A stretch of DNA of 38,093 nucleotides from a virus: positions 1 through 38,093 of IMG/VR virus record IMGVR_UViG_3300024265_000131; one strand, written 5' to 3'. Numbering within the stretch: the first letter of the stretch is position 1; every line of letters begins with the position of its first letter. This document shows positions 17,424-23,595 of this stretch, piece by piece. The translations under genes were made by a program, and so were the position numbers. The notes under the pieces were generated by a model that saw only the letters and a program-made list of their open reading frames with translations, was not told the DNA's origin and did no database searches.

Positions 17424-17840
17424 ATGGATATTAAATCAAGAGATATTTTAGCTAAGACATTATATTTTGAAGGTGGAAGCACTCAGGGGCTTTTTGATAT
17501 CATCTTTGTAGCATGGGTAATAAGAAATAGAATGAAAGCACAAACATGGATGGGAAAAACTTATATTGAAGTTTGCCTTAAGAAATATCAATTCAGTTGC
17601 TGGAATGGAAAAACTCTTGAAGAAATAGAGGCTATAGAAATGAATGGTTCTTTTAGATGGAGAAAATGTTTAATGGTTGCGGAATATGTAATGGAAGAAC
17701 CTGAAAAAGAGAATCCGTTTCCGGGTGAACTTTCTCACTATTGTAATCCTATGCTTGTTTCTCCAAAGTGGGCGCGGAATATGAAAATGGTTTCACCTAA
17801 TTTGAGATTAGACCATATATTTTTAATGGAGGATAACTGA
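17424..17840 (+). CDS. Endolysin, SleB/CwlJ-type cell wall hydrolase
   Basis: 138 residues. The start LAKTLYFEGGS with Glu16, followed by VAWVIRNRM, then the QFSCW segment and a late LSHYCNP motif, match the SleB/CwlJ hydrolase family (Hydrolase_2), which cleaves peptidoglycan. Glu16 is the likely catalytic residue by family analogy. Compact, one-domain form without a binding domain. ATG at 17424 has GAGGTGA before it. It lies between two small membrane proteins, as expected for a phage lysis module. SleB-type lysins occur in phages of both Gram-positive and Gram-negative hosts. Confidence 0.85.
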   Translation: MDIKSRDILAKTLYFEGGSTQGLFDIIFVAWVIRNRMKAQTWMGKTYIEVCLKKYQFSCWNGKTLEEIEAIEMNGSFRWRKCLMVAEYVMEEPEKENPFPGELSHYCNPMLVSPKWARNMKMVSPNLRLDHIFLMEDN

Positions 17841-17957
17841 ATGGCTAAAAAGAAAATCACTACTGAAAAAGTTATTAATGTTATTTTATTAATCCCTGCG
17901 ATTATAAATAGCATAAAGGCTTTAATTGAAGCAATCAAGAAAAGAAAATCTAAATAA
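17841..17957 (+). CDS. Short membrane peptide of lysis module, 38 aa
   Basis: 38 residues starting directly after the lysin stop (ATG at 17841, GGAGGATAAC in front). It has a basic N-terminus, a hydrophobic stretch (VINVILLIPAIINSIKAL) and a Lys/Arg-rich tail. It might be a second holin, an antiholin or a regulator; the short length allows only one membrane pass. Not recognised as a known family. Confidence 0.65.
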   Translation: MAKKKITTEKVINVILLIPAIINSIKALIEAIKKRKSK

Positions 17958-17973
17958 AAGGAGGTGAGGTCAA

Positions 17974-18261
17974 ATGGATATAGCATCAATAAAAGCATTA
18001 TTGACTATGCTCTTAATAACCACAGCTTATTTATTTCCGATAGTATTGCTGATAGTTGGATTTATCAAAAGTAAATTCAATACTACTGGTAACACTACTT
18101 TTATAATCAGCTTGGTTATTTCGCTTCTCATTGCAGTAGGCTATGGTTTGTTATCTACTTTAATTTATTGGCAGATAATAATCTTATATATCATGGTTGC
18201 AATTGCGTCTAATGGCGGATATACTGTAATGCAGAATATAATCAATAAGAAGAATCCTTAA
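17974..18261 (+). CDS. Holin, three membrane helices
   Basis: 95 residues with three hydrophobic segments: residues ~5-31, ~41-63 and ~64-80, and a short basic tail (NKKNP). Preceded by a very strong ribosome site (AAAGGAGGTGAGG). In the lysis module with the lysin and two short membrane peptides, this is the best holin candidate, making holes through which the lysin passes. The stop codon (18259-18261) is only two bases from the consensus promoter. Confidence 0.8.
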   Translation: MDIASIKALLTMLLITTAYLFPIVLLIVGFIKSKFNTTGNTTFIISLVISLLIAVGYGLLSTLIYWQIIILYIMVAIASNGGYTVMQNIINKKNP

Positions 18262-18262
18262 C

Positions 18263-18290
18263 TTGACAATTAAAAATCACAGTGTATAAT
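18263..18290 (+). promoter_or_regulatory. Consensus promoter of small RNA
   Basis: TTGACA (18263-18268), 16-bp spacer, TATAAT (18285-18290): both hexamers match the sigma-70/A consensus perfectly, the best promoter found in the genome. It begins two bases after the holin stop and points toward a terminator less than 80 bases away, so it drives only a very short transcript. Confidence 0.88.
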
Positions 18291-18296
18291 GAAATA

Positions 18297-18361
18297 GGGA
18301 ATGGCTTACCGCTGTTTCTCCTTGTCTATAGGTCAGGTGTTTCTCCACCTGGCCTTTTTTG
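18297..18361 (+). ncRNA. Predicted small RNA, anti-ribosome-site
   Basis: Expected RNA of about 65 nt, from roughly 6-7 bases after the -10 box to the end of the terminator. It has an open middle with TTTCTCCTTGTCTAT (18315-18329) that is the reverse complement of the ribosome site motif in front of many early genes (11-13 contiguous bases at 18665, 19133, 20800, 21864, 22683 and 29576; with one G-U at 25851). The short piece GTTTCTCC occurs twice, at 18314-18321 and again in the terminator loop (18339-18346), as in regulatory RNAs with C/U-rich seeds. A 21-codon open frame (ATG at 18301) overlaps it, but the ATG directly follows AGGGA with no spacing. No database family recognised. Confidence 0.6.
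18330..18361 (+). terminator. Strong terminator, end of late operon and small RNA
   Basis: AGGTCAGGTG (18330-18339) pairs with CACCTGGCCT (18346-18355) with one G-U, loop TTTCTC, then six or seven T. It closes both the lysis/late transcript coming from upstream and the short RNA from the promoter at 18263. Confidence 0.92.
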
Positions 18362-18624
18362 TTTGAATGCCCCTCTACAATACCCTTTAAAATCATATTA
18401 AGCCATGTATCAGGAGACTTATTTCATTGTAGGCGTATTGGTATCAGAAAAAGACATCTCGGAAACTTTGAAAAAAACGACCATTATTTTCCCTATTATA
18501 TATATATGTTATGTATATACTAAAATGAATAGTAATAGGCTAAATAATGGATTGAAAATGAGCATCATATTTTCAGAATGCATTCTGCTGTATTTTAATT
18601 ACTAAAATAAATAATAAATATACC
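18362..18624. other. AT-rich intergenic control region
   Basis: About 263 bases without a convincing gene. It holds a run of TA repeats (TATATATATG around 18496-18510), a 14-bp palindrome at 18574-18587, and no ribosome site. A 66-codon frame (18405-18605) exists but has no site and no coding-like features. The position between late and early operons, the AT run and the palindrome make it a candidate for an operator or replication origin; neither is proven. Confidence 0.5.
18574..18587. repeat. 14-bp palindrome, copy 1
   Basis: CAGAATG followed by CATTCTG is a perfect inverted repeat about 40 bases upstream of the early promoter. Copy 2 at 29633-29646 keeps the same palindrome and neighbouring bases (TCAGAATGCATTCTGC then GTAT and TTT), although the two read in different frames. 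Likely a dimeric protein's binding site; the phage's own HTH proteins are candidates. Confidence 0.6.
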
Positions 18625-18652
18625 TTGACTTCTTGTTTGAAGGTGTTATAAT
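18625..18652 (+). promoter_or_regulatory. Early promoter 1
   Basis: TTGACT (18625-18630), 16 bp, TATAAT (18647-18652). It is followed within about 13 bases by TAGACAAGGAGA and the first early ATG at 18681. It is one of three similar promoter-plus-leader units (others at 20768 and 25819). Confidence 0.85.
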
Positions 18653-18664
18653 ATACTTGTAATT

Positions 18665-18676
18665 TAGACAAGGAGA
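18665..18676 (+). promoter_or_regulatory. Early ribosome-site motif, 12-nt sRNA match
   Basis: TAGACAAGGAGA in front of the ATG at 18681. It is the exact reverse complement of 18317-18328 in the predicted small RNA. Confidence 0.75.
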
Positions 18677-18680
18677 GAAA

Positions 18681-19130
18681 ATGAAAACAAATGCTTACAA
18701 ACAGACTACAATTCACTGGGGGAAATCACAAGCTAATATAATGACTTTACTTGAAAAGCAGGGAGTAGAAGACATAAGGTTTACATTTCTGCAATCCAAA
18801 AATGAGCTTATTTGTGAATTCAATTATCCGTGTGAAATAGATAATAAACAATTATCTTATGGAGTAAGGATTGTTGTTCCTGTAGCTTCCAATGATGATA
18901 AATTTAAAAATCAAATACATAGAGCATTATTTTATTATTTGAAAACAAAATTCGAAGCTTTGAATTTTGGATTAGTAGAATTCGTTAAAGAATTCATGCC
19001 TCATTTAGTAATCACAGATAAAAATGGAATGAGTAAAACTTTGCATGAAATCATATTGCCACAATATAAAAAAGGATTAATAAATGGAGAACAGGGAGAT
19101 ATTAAAATGCTTCCTGAAAAATCAAAATAA
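18681..19130 (+). CDS. Early protein of a phage family, 149 aa
   Basis: 149 residues. Mixed alpha/beta with a start (YKQTTIHWGKSQANIMTLLEK) and middle (RALFYYLKTKFEALNFGLVEFVKEFMPHL) that look like a family of early phage proteins of unknown role, often placed near recombination genes. First gene of the early operon, with the strongest promoter and ribosome site. No catalytic motif seen, so no function is assigned. Confidence 0.75.
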   Translation: MKTNAYKQTTIHWGKSQANIMTLLEKQGVEDIRFTFLQSKNELICEFNYPCEIDNKQLSYGVRIVVPVASNDDKFKNQIHRALFYYLKTKFEALNFGLVEFVKEFMPHLVITDKNGMSKTLHEIILPQYKKGLINGEQGDIKMLPEKSK

Positions 19131-19132
19131 TC

Positions 19133-19144
19133 AGACAAGGAGAA
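19133..19144 (+). promoter_or_regulatory. Early ribosome-site motif, 12-nt sRNA match
   Basis: AGACAAGGAGAA, before the ATG at 19151; exact complement of 18316-18327 in the small RNA. Confidence 0.7.
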
Positions 19145-19150
19145 TTGATA

Positions 19151-19300
19151 ATGAGTTACTTTGACGAATTAGTAAACGCAGACGATAGTCAGCAGGCAGA
19201 AGAAGCCAGCGAGCATGAGGAAGAAGACTTCAATCACGAATGCGAAAATGCAGATAATAATTACCACGATAGAAAACTGGAGGAATCAAATGGTATTTAA
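19151..19300 (+). CDS. Acidic small protein, 49 aa
   Basis: 49 residues, strongly acidic, with runs of Glu/Asp (EEASEHEEEDFNHECEN) and no hydrophobic core. Its site is the shared AGACAAGGAGA motif and its end overlaps the next gene's start. Acidic small proteins of this kind in early regions can be DNA mimics or inhibitors of host proteins; here that is only a possibility. Confidence 0.65.
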   Translation: MSYFDELVNADDSQQAEEASEHEEEDFNHECENADNNYHDRKLEESNGI

Positions 19301-19448
19301 AGGGTCAGCTTCTAAAGAAAATGTTTTACAATCCATAAATGTGTTGGTTTTATTTTTTAGATATAATGATAAAACCCAGTTTGTATCTATGGAATCATTA
19401 GAAGCGGAGTTGTTAGAATTGGAAGAAGAAATCAAGGAAGGTGAATAA
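19290..19448 (+). CDS. Small hypothetical protein, 52 aa
   Basis: 52 residues from the ATG at 19290, preceded by GGAGGAATC; the longer in-frame start at 19215 lies inside the acidic gene and lacks a site. The C-terminal half is a Leu/Glu-rich helix (LEAELLELEEEIKE), a likely coiled coil. It ends as the next gene begins (TAATG overlap). Not recognised. Confidence 0.65.
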   Translation: MVFKGSASKENVLQSINVLVLFFRYNDKTQFVSMESLEAELLELEEEIKEGE

Positions 19449-19726
19449 TGACAGCTCTGTATTTCAATAAAGAATTATTTGCATACCTGATATTGAAAAA
19501 CGAAATATTCAACCTGCATAAATTAGCTGATAAATTAAAGGTCGATTATAATACTGTAATCAGATGGAGAAACGGAACTACAAAACCACTGGTTGAGAAT
19601 GTAAATAATATCGCTAAATATTTTAAGGTTGAATTGAAATCACTTTATAAAACGAGTGATACGGATATTGATAATAACAAATTGAGCAATGAATATACGA
19701 AGGAGTTTTTGAATGAGAATAATTAA
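19448..19726 (+). CDS. HTH (Cro/CI-type) regulator
   Basis: 92 residues, with the Cro/CI helix-turn-helix pattern around FNLHKLADKLKVDYNTVIRWRNGTTKP (residues ~20-47) followed by VNNIAKYFKVEL and a short acidic tail. It is expected to bind operator DNA. It lies early in the early operon and overlaps the next gene, which is another HTH protein. No integrase or long CI-like repressor was found, so these may control a lytic gene switch rather than lysogeny. Confidence 0.8.
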   Translation: MTALYFNKELFAYLILKNEIFNLHKLADKLKVDYNTVIRWRNGTTKPLVENVNNIAKYFKVELKSLYKTSDTDIDNNKLSNEYTKEFLNENN

Positions 19727-19964
19727 ACCAGTCAAATATAAATTCCAGGGGAAATTATTGAAGGGTTTACTTGAAATGAGTGCAAGTTGCAGGTGGATGA
19801 AAAAATCAGAGATGAGAGCTTATATTTGTAAATGCTTGAATATATCCCGTCCACGATTGAGTTTATATGAAAAAGAAAAAGTAATGCCAAATATCAATCA
19901 CATATTGTGGTTTATGAATTTCTTCAAAGTATCGGATATCAAATCATTCGTGAAAGTCAAATGA
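19713..19964 (+). CDS. Second HTH protein
   Basis: 83 residues with the XRE pattern in reduced form: AYICKCLNISRPRLSLYEKEKVMPNINHILWFMNFF. The N-terminal 35 residues are extra and basic. It overlaps the end of the first HTH gene by 14 bases, with its own AAGGAG site 9 bases before ATG. A pair of small HTH proteins is consistent with a Cro-like bistable or timing switch; targets could be the palindromes at 18574 and 29633. Confidence 0.7.
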   Translation: MRIIKPVKYKFQGKLLKGLLEMSASCRWMKKSEMRAYICKCLNISRPRLSLYEKEKVMPNINHILWFMNFFKVSDIKSFVKVK

Positions 19965-19977
19965 GGAAGAAAAGAAA

Positions 19978-20130
19978 ATGTTAGTGAAGTCAGGATTATT
20001 AAAAGAGGAAAATCCATTGATTAAAAAATGTCCCAGGTGCAAAGTCAGGATGATATTAAGAAAAGGGAAGTTCGGAGCGTTTTATGCTTGCCCTCGATAT
20101 CCATTCTGTAAAATAACAGTTAGTATATAG
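19978..20130 (+). CDS. Topoisomerase-type zinc ribbon, 50 aa
   Basis: 50 residues with CPRCKVRMILRKGK then FYACPRYPFCK, i.e. the C4 zinc finger common to the C-terminus of type I topoisomerases (Cx2C...Cx4-5C). As a free protein it could bind single-stranded DNA or be a remnant. ATG at 19978 behind GAGGAAGAAAAG. Confidence 0.7.
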   Translation: MLVKSGLLKEENPLIKKCPRCKVRMILRKGKFGAFYACPRYPFCKITVSI

Positions 20131-20138
20131 GAGTAGAT

Positions 20139-20414
20139 ATGAAGAATTATATATTTAAGAAAACCTGTGGAAGTTTTCCTGCACAATGGGAAATCAAATT
20201 ATTTAAAACATGGTATTATATGAGATATAGGTTTGATAAATTTACTATTGGAAAAGGGAAAAACATAAATAAAGCAGTTGAGAACATTTCTTATTACAAA
20301 CGGATTTGCAGGAGCAAAAACAATTGTGGCTATTGTGGTTGTATGCCGACACAAGAAATGTTGAAATATTTTATACCTTTTTTACTGGGGATAATTAAAA
20401 CCAATAAGGAGTAA
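20139..20414 (+). CDS. Hypothetical basic protein, 91 aa
   Basis: 91 residues, basic and aromatic-rich, with a C-terminal Cys cluster (CRSKNNCGYCGC) and hydrophobic end. Good AGGAG site. No family recognised. Confidence 0.6.
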   Translation: MKNYIFKKTCGSFPAQWEIKLFKTWYYMRYRFDKFTIGKGKNINKAVENISYYKRICRSKNNCGYCGCMPTQEMLKYFIPFLLGIIKTNKE

Positions 20415-20421
20415 GTGAATT

Positions 20422-20760
20422 ATGATAAATAACAATCAAGTAATAGAACAATACAGAATAAAGACAGGCCCGATGGCTTCCAATTCTGCATTTGGAAATA
20501 ATGGATTATTCCTTATTCAAGGAATGAGAATAATTTGTTCCGATGGGATGGGATGGGACCACGTCAGTGTCTCATTAGAGACCAGGACTCCAACATGGGA
20601 AGAAATGTGTTTTATAAAAGATTTATTTTTTGCTGAGGATGAAACTGTAATCCAATATCATCCTAAAAAAGCTGTATATAAAAACCTTCATCCGTATTGT
20701 TTGCATTTATGGAAGAAGAAAAATATTGATTTCGAAACTCCCCCCGGGAGTATGATATAA
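20422..20760 (+). CDS. Phage protein, DUF7694-like
   Basis: 112 residues. The signature WDHVSVSLETRTPTWEEM, a FFAEDETVIQYHP stretch and HPYCLHLWKKKN near the end match a family of short phage proteins often named after this WDHVSVS motif (DUF7694). They sit in early or replication regions; no biochemical function is established. AAGGAG site before the ATG at 20422. Confidence 0.7.
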   Translation: MINNNQVIEQYRIKTGPMASNSAFGNNGLFLIQGMRIICSDGMGWDHVSVSLETRTPTWEEMCFIKDLFFAEDETVIQYHPKKAVYKNLHPYCLHLWKKKNIDFETPPGSMI

Positions 20761-20767
20761 AAAATAT

Positions 20768-20796
20768 TTGACTTTGGAATGAATGTCATTAATATA
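20768..20796 (+). promoter_or_regulatory. Early promoter 2
   Basis: TTGACT (20768-20773) with TAATAT/AATATA 16-17 bases downstream (20790-20796); the -10 is weaker than in the other two. Five bases later comes TAGACAAGGAGG and then the recombinase ATG. With a start 6-7 bases after the -10, the message would begin at about AGACAAGG, a very short leader. Confidence 0.6.
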
Positions 20797-20799
20797 AAA

Positions 20800-20811
20800 A
20801 TAGACAAGGAG
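20800..20811 (+). promoter_or_regulatory. Early ribosome-site motif, 12-nt sRNA match
   Basis: ATAGACAAGGAG before the ATG at 20818; exact complement of 18318-18329 in the small RNA. Confidence 0.75.
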
Positions 20812-20817
20812 GATAGC

Positions 20818-21882
20818 ATGAAGAAAAAGAAAAAGGTTAAGGAAAAGACTGTAAAAACCAAAAAGAAAACTACAAAAAAGAAACCCGTAAAACCCACGGC
20901 AATAGTTAAGAAGAAAAAGAGAAAGAAGAAATCAATAGAGGTTGCAAAACCAGCTCCAGTATTATCTCCTCTCCCTAAAGTAACCGAGAAGATTTTAAGT
21001 GATTATTTATTTGGTACTAAAACCAAATTGACTGATGGACAAAAAATAATGTTCTTTCAGATTGCAAAAATAAATAATCTTAATCCTTTTAAAAAAGAAG
21101 TATATCCGGTTTTATATGAGGAAAAGAATTTCGGCAAATCTTATAATCCACCTGTTTTTAATTTGGTAGTAATGACAGGGTATGAAGTCTATTTGAAAAG
21201 AGCAGACCGAAGTGGTCAGCTTGCCGGATGGAATACTTCTATATCAGGAACCGGAGAAGACAGAGAAGCAAAAATAGTAATATGGCGAAAAGATTGGAAT
21301 GAACCATTCACTCATTTTGTAACGTGGAAAGAATTCGGAAAGTCAACTCCAATTTGGAAAAGCATTCCTGATTTCATGTTGAAAAAAGTGGCAATATCCC
21401 AGGGGTTCAGGTTAGCATTCCCAAATGAATGTGGGGATTTGCCATATATAAGTGAAGAAATGAAAGACGTTACTCCTGAAGGAAATGTAGAAATCGGGCC
21501 CGCACCAAAACAAATAGAATCCAGTAAGGTGGAAATCAAAACTCCGGACAAATACACATTGCCTAAAGACATAAATCCTGATACCTTATGTGCCGTTGGC
21601 CCGTATAAAAACAAGCCTAAAAAATATAGTGACATATCTCTTGACAGGTTATTGATTCTTCATAAGAAATCAGAAAACCCAGAAGAACTTACTCCTGCAT
21701 TGAGACATATAGTTGATAATTTAATTTTGAATGCTTGTAAACTCAAAGGGCTTGAATTTGCCGAGCTGAAGAAATTAATCCAGCGAAAATTCAAAAAAGA
21801 TAATTTACTGGACTTGAAACTGGATAAAAAATTAGTTATATTAAAAGAAGTAGGAAAAATAAAAGACAAGGAGAAAAAATAA
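20818..21882 (+). CDS. RecT/Bet-type ssDNA-annealing recombinase
   Basis: 354 residues from the ATG at 20818 (motif ACAAGGAGG just upstream); the ATG at 20779 lies in the leader. The core has the Bet/RecT signatures FFQIAKINNLNPFKKEVYPV, MTGYEVYLKRADRSG, FVTWKEFGKSTPIWKSIP and VAISQGFRLAFPNECGDLPY. It binds and anneals single-stranded DNA in homologous recombination. It is followed by an exonuclease, the usual pair. Unusual: residues 1-45 form an almost pure Lys-rich tail (KKKKKVKEKTVKTKKK). The C-terminal ~120 residues are extra helical. Confidence 0.9.
   Translation: MKKKKKVKEKTVKTKKKTTKKKPVKPTAIVKKKKRKKKSIEVAKPAPVLSPLPKVTEKILSDYLFGTKTKLTDGQKIMFFQIAKINNLNPFKKEVYPVLYEEKNFGKSYNPPVFNLVVMTGYEVYLKRADRSGQLAGWNTSISGTGEDREAKIVIWRKDWNEPFTHFVTWKEFGKSTPIWKSIPDFMLKKVAISQGFRLAFPNECGDLPYISEEMKDVTPEGNVEIGPAPKQIESSKVEIKTPDKYTLPKDINPDTLCAVGPYKNKPKKYSDISLDRLLILHKKSENPEELTPALRHIVDNLILNACKLKGLEFAELKKLIQRKFKKDNLLDLKLDKKLVILKEVGKIKDKEKK
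21864..21876 (+). promoter_or_regulatory. Early ribosome-site motif, 13-nt sRNA match
   Basis: AGACAAGGAGAAA before the ATG at 21882, and it is also the last codons of the recombinase. Best match: exact complement of 18315-18327. Confidence 0.75.
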
Positions 21883-22070
21883 TGCGATATAATAAAACAT
21901 ATCAAAGATTGGATGGGAATAATAATGTTATAACATTCCCTTTTAGAGAAAAAGTCGGTATTTACAAAGGGGTTGTAAAATCAGGCTTTTTGAAATTCAA
22001 ATTAAGCGGAAAGATGGAATGTATAATCAATGGTGGAAAATATCGGGAGGTGAATAATGCGAAATCATGA
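21882..22070 (+). CDS. Small protein between recombinase and exonuclease
   Basis: 62 residues, beta-rich and basic (FREKVGIYKGVVKSGFLKFKLSGK). Its ATG overlaps the recombinase stop (TAATG) and its end overlaps the exonuclease. The tight coupling suggests a helper of the recombination pair, but no family is recognised. Confidence 0.6.
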   Translation: MRYNKTYQRLDGNNNVITFPFREKVGIYKGVVKSGFLKFKLSGKMECIINGGKYREVNNAKS

Positions 22071-22680
22071 AGATTTCAAAATCAGGGACGGAATCCGTTT
22101 TGATTCGGTCACTACCTCGTTAGGGATAATAAGGAAACCCAGTCTTGAAGAATGGCGCGGAAATGTTGGGAATAAAATGGCTGATGAAACTTTGAAAACG
22201 GCAGGAATATTCGGCGATGAAATCCATGAATATGTAAACATGATAAATAACGGAAATGGTTATGAAATAGACATTAAGAAACTGGAGCCTCGTAAAGCTT
22301 TTTTAGTATCATGGTTTAAGGATTGGTTTTTCGAGAATGTTCAAGAAGTTATTTATAGTGAAAAAGAAGTTTTTAGCGAAAAGCACAGATACTTCGGACA
22401 TTTAGATTCGATATACTTATTGAAAAATAAAAAGAAACCGGATATAATTGATATTAAAACGGGTTCTATTTTAGACAAGTCGGTTAGATGGCAGACGAGC
22501 GCTTATTTGGAAGCAGCAAAAGAAGACCTTGACATCAATATTGATAATCGTATAATAATCTGGTTGCCTCGGAAAAACAAAAAATGTCAAGCGATTTATT
22601 TAGACAAGTCAACGCATGAAATTGATTTTTTAGGTTTTATACATGCAAAAGAATCGTATAAAATCTGGAATCAAAAATAA
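22057..22680 (+). CDS. PD-(D/E)XK exonuclease, RecB/Cas4-like
   Basis: 207 residues. Motifs of the RecB-type nuclease family are visible in order: GDEIHEYV with His57, a Glu-rich helix, YFGHLDSIY with Asp117, DIIDIKTG with Asp132 and Lys134, and QTSAY with Gln146/Tyr150 (the QxxxY motif). Such 5'-3' exonucleases prepare single-stranded DNA for the annealing protein encoded just upstream. A Cas4-like iron-sulphur cysteine set is absent. Good GGGAGG site before the ATG. Confidence 0.85.
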   Translation: MRNHEDFKIRDGIRFDSVTTSLGIIRKPSLEEWRGNVGNKMADETLKTAGIFGDEIHEYVNMINNGNGYEIDIKKLEPRKAFLVSWFKDWFFENVQEVIYSEKEVFSEKHRYFGHLDSIYLLKNKKKPDIIDIKTGSILDKSVRWQTSAYLEAAKEDLDINIDNRIIIWLPRKNKKCQAIYLDKSTHEIDFLGFIHAKESYKIWNQK

Positions 22681-22682
22681 AA

Positions 22683-22693
22683 AGACAAGGAGA
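22683..22693 (+). promoter_or_regulatory. Early ribosome-site motif, 11-nt sRNA match
   Basis: AGACAAGGAGA before the ATG at 22699; exact complement of 18317-18327. Confidence 0.7.
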
Positions 22694-22698
22694 GGATA

Positions 22699-23517
22699 AT
22701 GGAAGAAAACAAAAATGAAAGTATTCAGGTTATTCCACCGGCAGGAATAAAAACAAAAGAACGGATTTTAGCAAGTGACGTTTTTGAATCTGATATTGAG
22801 GTTAAGAAAACCCTTGATAGTCTTGACAGTATCACTGATGATAGTATCAAGCTGGAAGTAAATTCAGTAGAAGACAAAGCAAGGGCGGCCGATATTAAAA
22901 AGGATATCAAGGATGCCGGGAAATTGATTAATGATTATCGTAAAAATATAACCGATGAATTTAATAACAAAATCATTAATCCCCTTATTGCCCAGGCGAA
23001 AATTTACAATACTATTTTAGACAAGGCGGAAAAAGTCATTGAAGGCAAAGTCAGGGTTTTTATTATTGCTCAAAGAGCTGAGCAGAAGAAAGCAGAAGAA
23101 AAAGAGCGGTTGAGATTGGAAAAGGAAGCTACAGCAAGAGAAGAAGCGGAGAAAAAAATAGAGGACGCTAAAAAGAAAGTATTTGAAGCTTCTACCCCTG
23201 AAGAAGAAGAAGAAGCGGCTAATTCTGTTGAGGAAGCAGAGAAGGCAACTGACAAAGCAAAACTCAAAGCTCCTATTAATATTCCTATAGTTGAAACTAA
23301 AGTGAAGACTGAAAAAGGAACTATGTCTGAAAAAGATAAATGGGGAATAGAAGTGCTTGATAAAAAAGAATTAATTAGATATGCGATTGAAGAAGGGTTG
23401 TGGGATTTAATCAATGTGAATATGAAAGAATTAAAACCCCTTGCAAAAGTCTACAAAGACAATAAGAAGATTCCGGGTTGTCGGGTTTATTGTGAAATAG
23501 GTTTTAGTAATAGATAA
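22699..23517 (+). CDS. Coiled-coil recombination accessory protein
   Basis: 272 residues. A long Glu/Lys/Ala-rich coiled coil runs from about residue 100 to 195 (AEEKERLRLEKEATAREE). The N-terminal part (SVEDKARAADIKKDIKDAGKLIND) resembles the family found after RecT/exonuclease genes in many phages (DUF1351-like or similar), and the C-terminal YAIEEGLWDLINVNMKELKPLAK segment is also typical. Likely helps recombination or replication; biochemical role not established. A terminator follows. Confidence 0.65.
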   Translation: MEENKNESIQVIPPAGIKTKERILASDVFESDIEVKKTLDSLDSITDDSIKLEVNSVEDKARAADIKKDIKDAGKLINDYRKNITDEFNNKIINPLIAQAKIYNTILDKAEKVIEGKVRVFIIAQRAEQKKAEEKERLRLEKEATAREEAEKKIEDAKKKVFEASTPEEEEEAANSVEEAEKATDKAKLKAPINIPIVETKVKTEKGTMSEKDKWGIEVLDKKELIRYAIEEGLWDLINVNMKELKPLAKVYKDNKKIPGCRVYCEIGFSNR

Positions 23518-23533
23518 TCCCCTCCATTGTCTG

Positions 23534-23571
23534 GGGGATGGGTTCCTGTTGGGTGAATCCATCCCCTTGTT
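23534..23571 (+). terminator. Terminator after recombination genes
   Basis: GGGGATGGGTT (23534-23544) pairs with AATCCATCCCC (23556-23566) with one G-U; the tail is TTGTTTTT. Clear stem but only a moderate T run, so readthrough into the replication genes is likely, as there is no evident promoter before 23596. Confidence 0.7.
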
Positions 23572-23595
23572 TTTGAAATACATTCAGGAGGGGAA

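Noticed and set aside
18301-18366. 21-codon ORF over the small RNA
   Set aside because: ATG directly abuts AGGGA with no spacing and the frame runs through the terminator; kept only as an alternative explanation in the findings.
18405-18605. 66-codon frame in the control region
   Set aside because: No ribosome site, no recognised pattern, lies over the palindrome and AT repeats; treated as non-coding.
22470-23035. Further TAGACAAG copies in coding sequence as small-RNA targets
   Set aside because: These encode Leu-Asp-Lys and lack the GGAGA part, so the match is only 8-9 bases; not counted as targets.
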